64,000 nucleotides of DNA from assembly GCF_019649055.1 (NCBI RefSeq), contig NW_026570279.1, forward strand, positions 496,001-560,000, written 5' to 3'. Made by a program: the position numbers and the translations under genes. Source of the stretch: Paramacrobiotus metropolitanus (Eukaryota; Tardigrada; Eutardigrada; Parachela; Macrobiotidae). The notes beneath the pieces were generated by a model. It was not told where the DNA came from and ran no database searches. It saw only the letters and a list, made by a program, of their open reading frames with translations. Shown here one piece after another: positions 10,216-21,445 of the stretch. Position 1 is the stretch's first letter; each line of letters begins with the position of its first letter.

Positions 10216-10817
10216 TTTTGGAGCTTAGCGCACTCTGCCCATACACATGCGCTACGGAATGTGCGAAGCTACGATGGGCGGCTGAAGTGCGTGAGGACGC
10301 ACTTTAGCCGTCTTGTAATACCAAATTGCCGCCGCTCATTGTAAGTTGTAAGAATACGTTACATTTTTCATCAGCCAGCTTCTAATATACAGAGTAGGTT
10401 CGAATTTTCTAAACAACGGCTCAAGTCTGCTGCACATTCGAAGTAAAGAACCACCGCATTGTGGCAGGTTACTTTGCCACAATGTTAAACTTTAAACGTT
10501 GCTGATGTTTTAAACTTTGCTGACTTTAAACTTTATACTTTTTTATGTTAAACTTTGCTGAACACTTCTTCGGTAATCTTTACAGACTGCTTTTTAAGCT
10601 CAAACGCACATGTTGGAAGCGTTTCGAAACACGATCACCTAAGCGTCACCTAAGCGCTGTCTCAAAAGTTTAGGAAAAAATTAAGCAAAATTGTCAGTCC
10701 AAACCTGTTGTTTTTTACGGCGAGGAAAACGAAATTCTCATATTCATTTTTCGGTCACTGTAAGTACGCAGGCTTCATATTTTGGTAAAATTGGTCACTT
10801 ACACCGCCCTCCCATAC
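10216..10817. other. Intergenic stretch without recognised genes
   Basis: A small hairpin lies at 10457-10484 (CATTGTGGCA...TGCCACAATG). Repeated TTAAACTTT(GCTG) words occur at 10487-10560. No gene supported. Confidence 0.35.
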
Positions 10818-10876
10818 TGACATCTGCAGCTGTTCATCTAGCACGCAGCGTGCTAGATGAACAGCTGCAGATGTCA
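10818..10876. repeat. Perfect 29-bp inverted repeat with 1-nt spacer
   Basis: Arm 10818-10846 is exactly complementary to 10848-10876, with a single A at 10847. It contains PstI/PvuII-like words (CTGCAGCTG). It is not part of any recognised gene. Confidence 0.9.
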
Positions 10877-11865
10877 CATCGTCTTTTTATTGGTTTTTCA
10901 GTGGTCTGTAGTGATCAAAACAAAATTGAAAATGTTGAAATTCGAAATTTCTAAATTTCCGAACGTGAAAAAGCGCTTCTTTTGCATTGCACCTGGACCA
11001 GTTTCTGTTTTTCGTTTGGTTTGGAATTTTGGAATTTTAATTCAACCATGACTTTCCAGCCGGATGTTGCTCGCGCAAACAGATTTCGCTCCTATGTATG
11101 CAACTCTTTCGGCTACAAAATATGATAAATCATAAAACAATATAAAAAAGTGTTCGGGACTTGGCGAAATCAAGTTGTACAGACTGGGCAAACTCAGGTT
11201 GTACAGAAGCTCATAGGCTCAGGTTGTACACAAATTTGGTCCATTGTACCGTCCCAAATCCCTTTAGTCACCCTCGCGAGTGACTATAATACAACATTTT
11301 AACGTCGCTGTACATGTGGGGATGCAGCACTGGTTTTCCCGACACGGCTACGGCTTTTCCTGACCACGTAAACAATTCTCGATATGCATGTGAGTGTAAT
11401 AAAGTCTTACTAAAATTTTTCACGAGTCAATTTAACTCTTCCAAACATTTCCAGATCAGCGAATGCAAATGGTGTCGACCAGCTTAAGGGGATCACACTT
11501 CACCGAGACAACCGCTCTTACGCTGCTACTGGCCAACCGAGCCAGCCACCGTAATTGTACAAGGTCTATACATGAAAATCAGAAATGCTAATAATACATA
11601 CTCGTATTTACCTTTATCATTTTTATTGGCGTTTTATGCGGCAAAAAACCCCTTCTACAAATGAGGGGAAAAGGCACGCGTAAATTAATCTGCTGCGGAA
11701 ATTTTGAAAGCAAGCTTAAGCAACGGCAGCTATAATAAAACAAAAGACGCTTGCCCTCCTCCATTTTAAACGCAACTAATTTTTTTGACATTTTCGAAAA
11801 AAATGTTAATTGAAGACAGAAATTATGGTTGAAACAATGCAAAAAAAGTATGGTGCACGATACTC
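10877..11865. other. Intergenic stretch with short 24-28 bp repeat
   Basis: Three copies of TCA[AG]GTTGTACA spaced 24-28 bp occur at ~11168-11235. Otherwise only short unrecognised ORFs. Confidence 0.35.
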
Positions 11866-12360
11866 TCAACTGTCAAAGTACCGAAAGGAATACGAAACAC
11901 TTAATTTCCTGAAGACTGATGTGCGGAACGGCACGACAGAAGGAATGCTTTCCATAAAATTCATGACCAAATTCTTCTGCTCTTCGGTCAAGGCAATTTC
12001 CTTCACGATCCCTTCGCCGAATCGATGATTATCCAGGCTAATGTCCGGATGACGGCGTCGCACACATCCAATCTGCAGGTGGTAGGCGCAATCCCTTGGC
12101 GGCGATATGGCAGTTTTTCCATAAACAAAATTCGGCTCGCTTCTTACGAGAATAAGTCCGAGTTGCGGTACCTGTTGGGAAAATGGTGTGCGGCAGCCGC
12201 AACACTGGTATCCAGCGTATGACTTCAAGCCATCGCCACCGCTAACGCCGCAAAGCATGAAGGGTCCGACACTCGTTTCCCAAGGAGGCTTGTCCGCTAC
12301 AATGCGATGCGAAGTAACTAGTTGAATACATGATTGCCGTACAATTCTGGAGCGCGCTTA
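11866..12360 (-). CDS. Unassigned Cys-rich ORF, possible exon with zinc-binding CxxC...H/C pattern
   Basis: The minus frame is open from the TAA near 12361 to the stop at 11866 (~165 codons); the first ATG is at 12258 but the frame extends upstream, so this may be an internal or terminal exon. Visible features are VADKPPWETSVGPFMLCG upstream of the Met, CCGC at ~22 residues after it, YHLQIGC further on, and a C-terminal segment GEGIVKEIALTEEQKNLVMNFM. The CxxC...HxxxxC arrangement followed by a short region ending in a Gln-rich helix is faintly like a PARP-type zinc finger, but I cannot confirm this. Composition is ordinary, unlike the simple repeats around it. No neighbouring exon was found with confidence. 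Confidence 0.35.
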
Positions 12361-12559
12361 AAGTTAATAAAGAATACTACCGTTTAAATAAGTTTATTGT
12401 TAGTGCACATAGCAAAAATCATAATGCGGCATACTAACATTATTAACATAACATATTATTTGCAATATCTATATTTGCAGAGACGAGACTCGCTCACAAA
12501 AATACGCTACATACATTCGATACATAACATACAGCTGCTTATACAGGATGTATAATAAT

Positions 12560-13390
12560 GTATAGATCGATGCTGCGTGCGCAGGTGCTTGCACGGGTGT
12601 TGGTTGTGTGCACGGAGTTTGGACGCGGTGTATGACTGTGTGCACGGGTGACCTTCTTGTGGGTCCGCACGGGTGTTGGCTGTGAGCACAGCTTTTTAAT
12701 TTTAACTTTCTTTATAATTTTGAATTGATCGTAACTTTTATAGTTTCCCAGCTTTTATGCAACCACACAGGTTTTCCGACCGACTTCTGACATATTTTTT
12801 CATGTGTCGTAATTTTGGAATAGTTACAAATATTTTTGCTACGGCGCACATTTTTTCCTACGGTGCGTGATGCAAGTTGGAATGGTGTCAGTTGCATGCT
12901 TTCATGAGCCTGCCACCGTCATCAGACCCTCCTCATAAGTGGCCGCTAGAGCATCCATCCCGAAACGAACGCGGTAATTATGGCTGTATTACAGAAATTA
13001 TTACAGAAGTCCAGAAATATTGTAATTGTATTACACAAATTCTCACGAGAATTTCACAGAATTGGCTGTATTACAGAAACTATCGCGTCTGTTCCGTTTT
13101 ACTGTGGTTTTCAAGCGCATCGTGGTACTGCACTAACAAGCGTTAGCTGGTAAATTAGTATTTGCTAGAGTAGAAATTTTGTTGAACAAAATTCGCAGAA
13201 CTCGTACTGTAATTAACTATCTTTTCGCTGATAAATTATGGGTTAAGTGAGTAAGTTTCCATAGTAAGTTATTATGCAAAAAAATTTGAATCTAAGTATA
13301 AATTTAAATATTTAAAATAAAAAATTTAAAGAATTTACCTGTGCCCGCAGCGAACACTCGTTCCCAAACTCCGTGCACGTAGCCATCATG
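12560..13390. mobile_element. Candidate non-autonomous element with GTGCACGGAGTTTGG inverted repeats
   Basis: GTGCACGGAGTTTGG at 12608-12622 is exactly repeated in inverse orientation at 13364-13378. The left end also carries GCACGGGTG-rich repeats (12575-12690) that recur at ~20.90-20.96, ~21.37-21.44 (inverse) and ~32.46-32.52 kb. No ORF of transposase type lies between. It is probably a MITE-like or foldback dispersed repeat; exact ends and target duplication were not found. Confidence 0.4.
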
Positions 13391-14423
13391 TAATTTATAT
13401 TACGATAACACCTATAATTCACACAGTAACAACCATACTACGGAACGGGAAAGTTAAAACAGTAACAAGAATACTACATAAAGGTAAAGTGGACATTTCT
13501 CAGTTTTTCCTGACTCAGTTTTCCCTGACTACGTAAATCCATCCTGTGTAGAACTAAACTACACCTATGGTCAATTTCGTACCAAAGTAAAATCCGGCCT
13601 GTTTTGTGTTCACGGTGCAGTGCCTATGTGCGTAGTCGCGGACGACGACAGTAACACGGTATGCACTTTGTTATAAGTGGTTCTGTGACGTTCTGCCGTA
13701 CATGATTTGTTCCACAATTACGAGTATGTTATTACATTACAGTACAAAATATACAACTAGATGCGCCACACTGCACATGGTGGCTGGCATGACCCGAAGA
13801 AGTCTGTAACAAAAAACTTTTCGTAAACACCGAGTCAACTAACTACGCGTAGACTGTTACAACGCCAACCGCACAGCGTGTACCGCGATGAGGGCGAGAG
13901 ATAATATAACTGAGAGGCAAAGTTTCCTTTAAAAATCTGAGCCTAGAAAACCTAAGTCCAAAATTATTGTCAATATTAATGTATTATATCCATAATTAGT
14001 GCTGTAAAACTATGTGTCGACACAGTCAAAATATCGTATCTTCAGAAGTCGAAACTACAACAGTAGATAAAGCAGTAATGGCAGTTTTAGAAAAGTTGTT
14101 CCGCTTATGTGGAATTATAGTTTCAAGGAGTTATTTGTGTGAAAAGGAGTAGTATGAATACAATTGTGCAACTGACTACAAGTGTCAAGTTCATGCATTT
14201 TAACGCGCGTTAAATTCATCGTTTTAATATCGCTTGCGGTAAACTGCTATTCTAGTACGAACGTACTTTCTCAGTATCACAAGCCAGAATAACCATTAAG
14301 CGAAGACGGAAGTGCTGCCTACAGGCTGCTTAAAACCTTTAGAGCTTCCACGCGGTCAGTGAGTGCTGCCTTTCTGTAGGAACGTTGACCTGACAAGAAA
14401 GCAAAGCGAAATTGTGCTTTGCT
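13391..14423. other. Intergenic stretch without recognised genes
   Basis: Only short ORFs below ~60 codons. No tRNA, repeat array or conserved motif recognised. Confidence 0.3.
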
Positions 14424-14464
14424 GTTATCCATATTCGTTGCAGTTTGCAACGAATATGGATAAC
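14424..14464. repeat. Perfect 19-bp inverted repeat, 3-nt spacer
   Basis: GTTATCCATATTCGTTGCA (14424-14442) pairs exactly with 14446-14464 around GTT. It lies ~120 bp left of the MITE described next. Confidence 0.85.
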
Positions 14465-14581
14465 TATGATACGGGAAGCCGATTGCTGTTCCAGACTTCG
14501 TTTTGCAAGGCAGCTCTTGGTATTCTGAAGAGATTTTGATTTAGTTCATGTCTTTCTTTGTAAATAGTTGCAGTGCCTGTA

Positions 14582-15022
14582 TACAAGCCCGTCCGGAGTT
14601 AAATTGTTAAAGCACGACGGAGAACAGCGAACGATGTAAATTCATGGGTTACGTCAAACAACATACTACGCCCCGACACGCCCTACTTTTAAACGCGTAA
14701 CATGCTTTTGGTTGGCTGGTGGCCTGGTGCATATACAGATACTGTATTTTATTGAGTGTAATCGTAATTGCCTAGTGGAAGGTGGCTAGAAAACAGTCGG
14801 TGCAGTAAGGGACGATCTACAATGGACGACAAAAAGAGGTTGAAATCGACCGGCCAGTGTGCGGTCGTGCCTCATCACGTCTTTTTGTCGTGCACTGTAA
14901 CTGCGGAGCGCATTTACGCATTGTGGTAGACGTAGTGCAGTGGCCATCGTGCTAAGCGCTAACATCGCGCTTATTATGCGTTAGCTGTTCTCTATCGTGC
15001 TCTAACTCCGGACGGGCTTGTA
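14582..15022. mobile_element. MITE-like element with 20-bp perfect TIRs
   Basis: TACAAGCCCGTCCGGAGTTA at 14582-14601 is perfectly inverted at 15003-15022. Similarity continues inwards (GAGCACGA, GAGAACAGC) for about 45 bp per end. The 441-bp element has no ORF and holds an inner hairpin (GACGACAAAAAGA with TCTTTTTGTCGTGC around 14823-14895). If TIRs begin at CAAG, TA dinucleotides flank both ends, consistent with a TA target. It lies just downstream of the MULE-like gene but need not be related to it. Confidence 0.7.
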
Positions 15023-16675
15023 GTAGTCTACAGCGCATTGTACTTACACTGAACCTTATATGAACTAGCGGAAGCAAGAGGGTGAGGGAACGGCCACTGC
15101 ACACGCATCGTCTGTTACTAAAGTCAAAATTAGCCGAAAACCAGTGCGCGCGGCCCGGTCCCTGGAGCGTGCCTTAAAGCTGTAAAAATACTGCACATTT
15201 GCTCTAGGCTGACTACCTTGTTTCTGAGGCAACAACTGCTTGCTGTTTGTTGCGCTGCTTCTGTTCACATCGAGGGTGTCCGATGGCGCTTCCTTTCGCC
15301 CTTTGCAAATGAGTGCACCTTCCGCTGCTTTTCGGTCTTTCACCCTACGACGAGTGCCCTTCGGTTTGCTTCCGGCATTTTTCGAAGTTGGACGAACAAC
15401 AGCTCGATACAGTCTCTTTCTCTTGTTGAAACTTTCCAAATAATCGGTCAAACTGTTTGCAGCCGCTGCCACCGCAAGTGAATGGCAACACATGCCTTTT
15501 GACCGAAAGTGATCGCACCGACAGTCAACTTCGCATGACCCGCACTTCCAAGTGACTACCCCTCCACGCGTTCCTTCGGCTCTTGAATGGCATAATCAAC
15601 ACTAACGGTGTTGCCAGTACGCGTTTCTGCCTTTTTGCTAATGCGCCGATGCTGATGAATCATGCGTGCAGCGTTCCAATGCGAACGGTAATCTTCTGAC
15701 AAATTCGACTCGTGGAAGGCAATGGGGATTCGCTAACAGAATCCGATATGGCAGCTATATCCCCCGTTTCAGGCTTTAGATGTTGTAACAAATCGGTGTC
15801 TGGGATCATACCAAAAATCTCCAAGTAACTCGTTTTGAGTGCGCGGTTCTGAAACAGCAGCGATGTACTGCAGGTCATTAAGTCGACGTTTTTCCGGCGG
15901 TATTCTCCTCGACCAACAATGCTCTCTGCCATTGAACGCTCGTGATGCAGAAATAAGCGCTTGAGTTCACGAATAATTTCCAAATCGGTCAGAGCATTTT
16001 TCGCTTTCGGTTCCAGTTTTTGTCTTATCATGGAATTGGCCGTCTCAGTGGTGTTGTTATGACAGAGTCTGTCCCCAAATCCACCTGGCTGGCGTGCTTC
16101 CAATATCACCTTATGGATGTAATTGGATTCACGCTCCGGAGTGAAATACCGGGCACTAAACCCAGGATGTCTTTCTTCCCAGACTGTTTTCAAAAATTCA
16201 AGCCGATCATTGAAATCTTGAGTGGAAACTGCATCAACCAGCCCTTCGGTATACGTATTCTGCCGCGTTAAAGTAACACCAAAATGTTATCAACAGTCTT
16301 TTTCCGTTCTTCCTCGTCACAAAAAGAAAAATCATTGGCGAGCATTCTTTTAAGATTTTCCTTGACGTGTAACACGCACAGCAAGTGTCGTGCTTGAGGA
16401 ACAGCGTCCCTAAAGAAATGTATGTTACGATAAATTTCGTTTCAACAGTAACAAAACGGAAATGTTTTTTTAACGTATTCATAAATGCCTGACAGCTGAT
16501 TTCAACAACAGCGAACCTCCAGCATATCCAGTTTTACCATTTCCGAGCTGGTATTTACATTAGCGATTTTTCGGTTCAAAATCCAAAGAGATAACAAATA
16601 ACCAATAGCAACACATATCGATGGACATATGCGTGAGATTATTGAATGCAACGCTCACTAGTCACGTATCACCCG

Positions 16676-16705
16676 GCTTGCCGTAAAACCGAATTTACGG
16701 CAAGC
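16676..16705. repeat. 12-bp inverted repeat hairpin
   Basis: GCTTGCCGTAAA (16676-16687) and its complement (16694-16705), 6-nt loop, inside the MULE intron. Confidence 0.75.
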
Positions 16706-17136
16706 TGGTTTGCATGAGCCGCACCGGAGAGCAGCAAAGGGAATGAAAAAATTAATAACATCAAGAATTCTGAATAAAAAAACATATTTTTTCTGCAAAA
16801 TAATAGTCGCTTTTAATTTTCTACAGAGAAACTGTGTTGCAACTAAGCGCGAAGGAATCAAATTCTTTTTACCGCTTTCAATAGAATGTGCTGGAAAATT
16901 CTTTTCGAAGAAGTTTTTCGCCTTTGTTAATAAGCAATTAATTAGGCTGATCAGTTACTTACAGAGTAGTGAGTGTCGATTCATTTTCTGGCGCTGAGTG
17001 AATTGGAAACGCTTGCTATTTTTAGCCGACATGATACACTGCATCTGTGAATTGATTAACGGTGTTATTAAGTCAATAAATTAACAATTAACAATTTCTT
17101 TCGTTCTGGTGGCCGCTTCGGTTCAAGGGCGGAAAT

Positions 17137-17650
17137 GTTATGGGTACCTAGTATCGTTGGGCGCTGTGCAGCATAACCATGCAGGATTGGGGCCGCAATG
17201 AACTTCCAGTTAGCCGTAGCGCCCAACGCTTCAAGTTTTAAAAAAGCAAGAGTGGGATGCGCTCGGGTGCTCCGGTCGCCACAGGCCAGTTGTTCAGGTG
17301 CTCCGACAGCACCCTAACTATCTTCGTGCACATTATCGGAATGAACAAGAATATTCTGCCGGAGTGACCACGGTTCACGGTTATCACAGCTCGTGAATAA
17401 TTCTGAAAACGGTCGATATGCCCTTCACTTTTTTTTATGCGGTGGCATATTGACGGACTCTACGATCATCGTAGGCCGTGAGCATATACGGTCCTCTCCG
17501 CCAGTATAAAGGGAGAATGGTGGTGGTGAGTCGGTGACTGACGGACGGACCTCCACAAGTTACATGTGCTGCAAGTATATACGGCCGCGGTGCCTATGTG
17601 CATTTGGTATTAAAGACAGTTGCGCTTTATGTGTATATTGTTGCGGTGAC
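17137..17650 (+). mobile_element. Candidate solo LTR within the MULE intron
   Basis: The segment starts TGTTATGGGT and contains a TATA box (TATAAA at 17505-17510) and, ~100 bp later, a polyadenylation-like ATTAAA (17609-17614) followed by a GT-rich stretch (TTATGTGTATATTGTTG). This order (promoter, then poly-A signal, no ORF) is LTR-like. An 11-bp inverted pair CGTTGGGCGCT/AGCGCCCAACG lies near the start. I could not find a convincing target-site duplication, so the boundaries are guesses. Confidence 0.35.
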
Positions 17651-19035
17651 CGAGGGACAGGCACTAAATTTTCCTTAATCCTTGAAGATAGACTAAGTTT
17701 GCTACGCTGCGGTCGACTAGAAGTGTACAATCTCCAGCAGCCGGATAATAAACTTGCGACAATCCCATTAGAACACGAGATACGTAAAATAAAATTAAAT
17801 AAGTACTACTTAAAGCGGGTATAAAGACAGAAAACTAAAATAATATTCACCTATTACAGTTTAGTCCACTTATACTTACAATGCCGACTGGAACAACGCT
17901 GGCTGTTCATCGGATACGAAAACAGGAAGCCAGGAGGCAGAAGATCTCCACTTATCTCCGCAATAAGCCTGTAAGTTGTCGAAAATAAGCATCCAAGCCT
18001 TCGCAAATTCATCTTTTGACTGGCCAGTTATGAGCACGCAAGGCCCTATTATAACTGCGCGGTCGCTCACTCCAAGTGACGCTTCATCAATTAGGTTTGT
18101 TCCCCTCTGTGCAAAATTGATGTGGGACAATCCTGGGTGGCGAAGACAGGTGACCAATAAATATTTGCGACTAACGGTGTAAAGGACATCAAAATACAAA
18201 GCTGATTCCGGCACACCCGAAATTGTGGGTTCCAAACAAAACTTGGCAAACATGGCCGACTGAGTTGGCATCGCCACTAGTACTAAACAATTTCTTTCGC
18301 CACTGTCCTTTATATCCGTATGCAAAATTGTAGCATGCTGCTCCGCCACTATATCCAGTAAAGTGGTTTCCGCTGCAAGCTTTCTTTCTCTTGCTTTTGC
18401 GTTCCCAATTTGCCGACGATTGTTTGGAATGGTAAAAATGTTGCTGGTTTTCGCTGCCGCAGTTGCCTGTATTGTAGCAAGCATATCGATGTCGTTCTGA
18501 CTGGGATTCGTGCTCACTTGCTCTTTGACAAGCGCGCCCGTTAATGTTGCGCTTGTCTGATACTGACCACCTCGTTCACCGCGTTTGCTTGGCTTGACGG
18601 CAAAATCATACGGTTCAATTGATTTGAAATTGCGTGCCCAGCGATATTCAATTGCCGCGATGCGCATATTTGTACCCGCGGTTTTGAGGTATATTCGTTT
18701 CACAAAGTCCGCACAATCTTCATTCCGGTAAGTGTATATTTTCGTTCGGCTTGAAATGGATATACCATTTTGCCACCAGCGGCATCCCGATTCCCCACGA
18801 AGCGTTTTGTGGGTGTCCATTTCTCTCATGACCACAAAGAATACGCCATTTCCTCTGAAACCATGCGGAACTCCGTAATTAAGGCTCAGCCTGAAGTCAG
18901 TGGCGTCTTCGTGCAGTAGATTTTCACAAAAATCAACACGTTGAGCAACGGAATCCGGAACTTCGTAATATTTCCAACACTCGAACCTAATAGTATATTT
19001 GCAAAAGTATTAGTACGCGTACACACTGCGTGTGC

Positions 19036-19362
19036 TTATGAAGTTGTACAACAAGAACAGGAGAAGACTCGGGCACCACCTTTCACCTTGAAAGTTTCCC
19101 GACACCACGTTTCACCACCACTTGGCAGCCGACGCCAGTATCTAAATATGTCTGATTTTAAAGCGGAAACCACCGAAATCTTGCTATGGGAAACGCGCAC
19201 ACCACTGCTGGCTTCAGACACCACCACTTGCAAATTTCTCAGTTTAATGCTACTGCAGTGTAGGCGAAAAAAAACACCGCACCGTCTTCTCGAGGTTTTT
19301 ACGCGCAACTTTCGAGCTTCGGTTTCCAATGTGTGAGCAGAACCTTTAAAAAACGTGCTCAT
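19036..19362 (-). CDS. Possible N-terminal exon of the MULE transposase
   Basis: A 108-codon minus ORF lies immediately upstream of the MULE catalytic exon. It is basic, and GGETWCRETFKVKGGARVFSC near its end is faintly like a FLYWCH-type finger, which MULE proteins often carry at the N-terminus. A splice join to the exon starting at ~18986 is not clear (acceptor CTATTAG is present, donor uncertain). It may instead be chance. Confidence 0.3.
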   Translation of the reverse strand: MSTFFKGSAHTLETEARKLRVKTSRRRCGVFFRLHCSSIKLRNLQVVVSEASSGVRVSHSKISVVSALKSDIFRYWRRLPSGGETWCRETFKVKGGARVFSCSCCTTS

Positions 19363-19539
19363 ACTAATGCAATAAGCAGAAGAACGGGTGCGACTAGAAT
19401 TGGGGGCACTTGTTCTGCTACTTTAACAGGGCGGTGGTATGGCTTCAGAATGCGCTTGATCTCAAACGATGCTGCTACTAATTCGCTTTTAGTTTCCCGG
19501 AAAAAAAGCTTCCGAGATCGTTTTCGTTAAGCAGATCGT

Positions 19540-20201
19540 ATCCATATGTGAAGTCTCTGGTCACTGCATAAATGCATGTACAGAACAGTACACGCTTGTC
19601 TTGTAATTTCTTACGTAGAGGTACAGACAGAACATCGCAAAGTTTGCGTTGTGGAAATTTCCATTAGACTTCGTCGTGAATCTGTATATTTTGCTGTATT
19701 GCTTCGTCAGAAAATTACCGAGCAAGCTAGTGCATAATAATATTATACATTTGGAAGTTAGTACACTGAAAATTCATGTACATGGACTGACTGCACAACC
19801 GTACAATATGTATAGCACAACACTATTACTTATTTGAACTCTAAAGGGGTGTCTGGGGACAAACGGTCTGCTAATAAAATCGGTGGTGTGTCAAAAATGG
19901 TGGCCCGAAGCAGAACGTGGTGTCAAAGTGGTGTTGAGAGCCTAAATCGTGGTGAAAGGTTGTTCCGGAAGACTTTGGTGGTGAAATAGTGTCCGGTGCA
20001 TTCTTCATAGCTTATCTGATCACTTCGCAGCCAACGTGGCACACAATTTAACGCTTTATCTATATTATTATGCTATTACAAGAAAGGGGTTTGGGTTCGC
20101 CTCCGCGTTTCTTTCTAGTCTGCGGACCCTATGGTCGCTGTCAACAATTTAAAAAGGCCGTGCATCAGGAGGCTCCCGGACAAATTCAGTGCGGAAGCAA
20201 T
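19540..20201. other. Intergenic stretch with GTGGTG-rich patch
   Basis: Nt 19880-19990 has GGTGGTG words every 15-25 bp, resembling (in reverse) part of 19.06-19.21 kb; this could be a decayed copy of that sequence. No gene supported. Confidence 0.3.
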
Positions 20202-20347
20202 TACTGTAGCCGCCCGCACAAGTTGCCCCACAGAGTGAGGTATACGGATGTTTGGCCTCACAATGCTCGCTGTTCAGCGCAGTGTGTGCAGGGAGAAGGC
20301 AGCGGCCGGATCTGCCAATGGAGCAACTTGTGCGGGCGGCTACAGTA
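20202..20347. repeat. 25-bp perfect inverted repeat flanking 96 bp
   Basis: 20202-20226 (TACTGTAGCCGCCCGCACAA, then GTTGC) is exactly complementary to 20323-20347. The 96-bp interior contains a further GTGAGG...CCTCAC pair. It could be a very short foldback element or structured RNA. No ORF evidence. Confidence 0.75.
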
Positions 20348-20884
20348 GTTCTTATTTTAATTTTGGACATTTTACTTTTTAAGAAGTTAAACTTATTAGA
20401 ATTTTACGGTTGCCAGAACCTGCTTCGCACAGTGTTACTGTGCATTTCGTACGCATTTTTGCCTTAAAAGTGCCTTTTAAGTACTGTAATCTATTCCACT
20501 GGAGACAGTTACCATTACGGTAGCAGGTTTTAGATTTCGGCCAATTAAATTTCGGCAAAATGTAAAATTAAGTGGCCTGAGAGGCTAAACCGCCACTCCG
20601 ACCACTGGAAACTGGAAAGTAATGAAGGTCGGCTGCGTTTATGGAATTCCTTTCAGGGGACGCTCTCTTAATCGCCATTAAGTTTTGCAAGCGCAGTTTC
20701 TCTTGATAACTTAAACAAAAGATTCCACTCAGCAGTTATCTCAGACTGCAAATTGGCGCTAAGTAAATTTAAAATAACGAATCTGTAAACTTTTCTCACC
20801 GCTTTGCTTCCGTTGTCAGAGTATGGAATATTAATAAATCGTCACTGGTTAGCCTTCTAGCCACTGTTACTGAAGCAAAGAGAT

Positions 20885-21445
20885 GTCATTGTGGTTGCAT
20901 GCACGGGTAAGCACGGGCGTTGGGTGCCTGCACGGGTGACCTTTCCGGGTCCGCACGGGTAATGGACAGGAGTTCGCCACGGATTTCGGCTATGTGCACG
21001 AAATTTCACATATGCAGTTAAATGTTTTCGAATTGTGGATTCTGAATTACATTTTCACTGCCTTTTTTCATAGATCTTTCACTTTCAGCCGCCTTCTGGA
21101 CATAATGTAATCTGTGGCCTGCAACACCCGAGGTATGCAGTATATACACTTTTTCTTCTCGACCGGCTTTTGCCAACAGTGCCGGTAATATCGTGGTGTC
21201 AACTGCGAGAATTCAGATAACATCCACCTCTTTTGCCCTGATCTAATTTCATAAGATGGTCAACAGAAGCTTCGTTTGCACCGACACATTCGAACTCACT
21301 AATCCGGTTCAAAAATAATTTCTACAAATATTTTGTACTCTTTGCAAGGACTTTAGCTATATGTACACACAGCCAAAACCCGTTTTAGACCCCCGTTCAC
21401 ACAGCCAAACCTCGTGAAAAAACCCGTGCACGCAGCCAGATACTT
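20885..21445. repeat. Dispersed GCACGGGT repeats in inverted arrangement
   Basis: GCACGGGTGACCTTTCCGGG and TCCGCACGGGT at 20927-20960 match 12.64-12.68 and 32.47-32.52 kb. At 21370-21440 related words occur in inverse orientation (CACAGCCAAA, CCCGTGCACGCAGCC). The ~550-bp unit may be another copy of the element proposed at 12.56-13.39 kb. Confidence 0.45.

Larger units (their letters stand above)
15065..18986 (-). pseudogene. MULE-type transposase with SWIM zinc finger, frameshifted; 1.46-kb intron
   Basis: Exon A (~18986-17876) encodes YYEVPDSVAQRVDFCENLL..., then SRTKIYTYRNEDCADFVKRI and the catalytic region YFDVLYTVSRKYLLVTCLR (first Asp), GPCVLITGQSKDEF and VFVSDEQPALFQSAL (second Asp). 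It ends at donor TT|GTAAGTATAA. Exon B begins at ~16411 after TTTCTTTAG and continues in phase as DAVPQARHLLCVLHVKENLKR. It then needs frame changes near 16270, 15720 and 15560 to recover TRQNTYTEGLVDA, the region GFGDRLCHNNTTETANSMIRQKL (candidate catalytic Glu) and the SWIM motif CEVDCRCDHFRSKGMCCHSL. A basic tail follows to the stop at 15065. MULE transposases cut and paste DNA; SWIM fingers are usual C-terminal to the catalytic core. The several frameshifts indicate an inactive copy. Confidence 0.8.
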
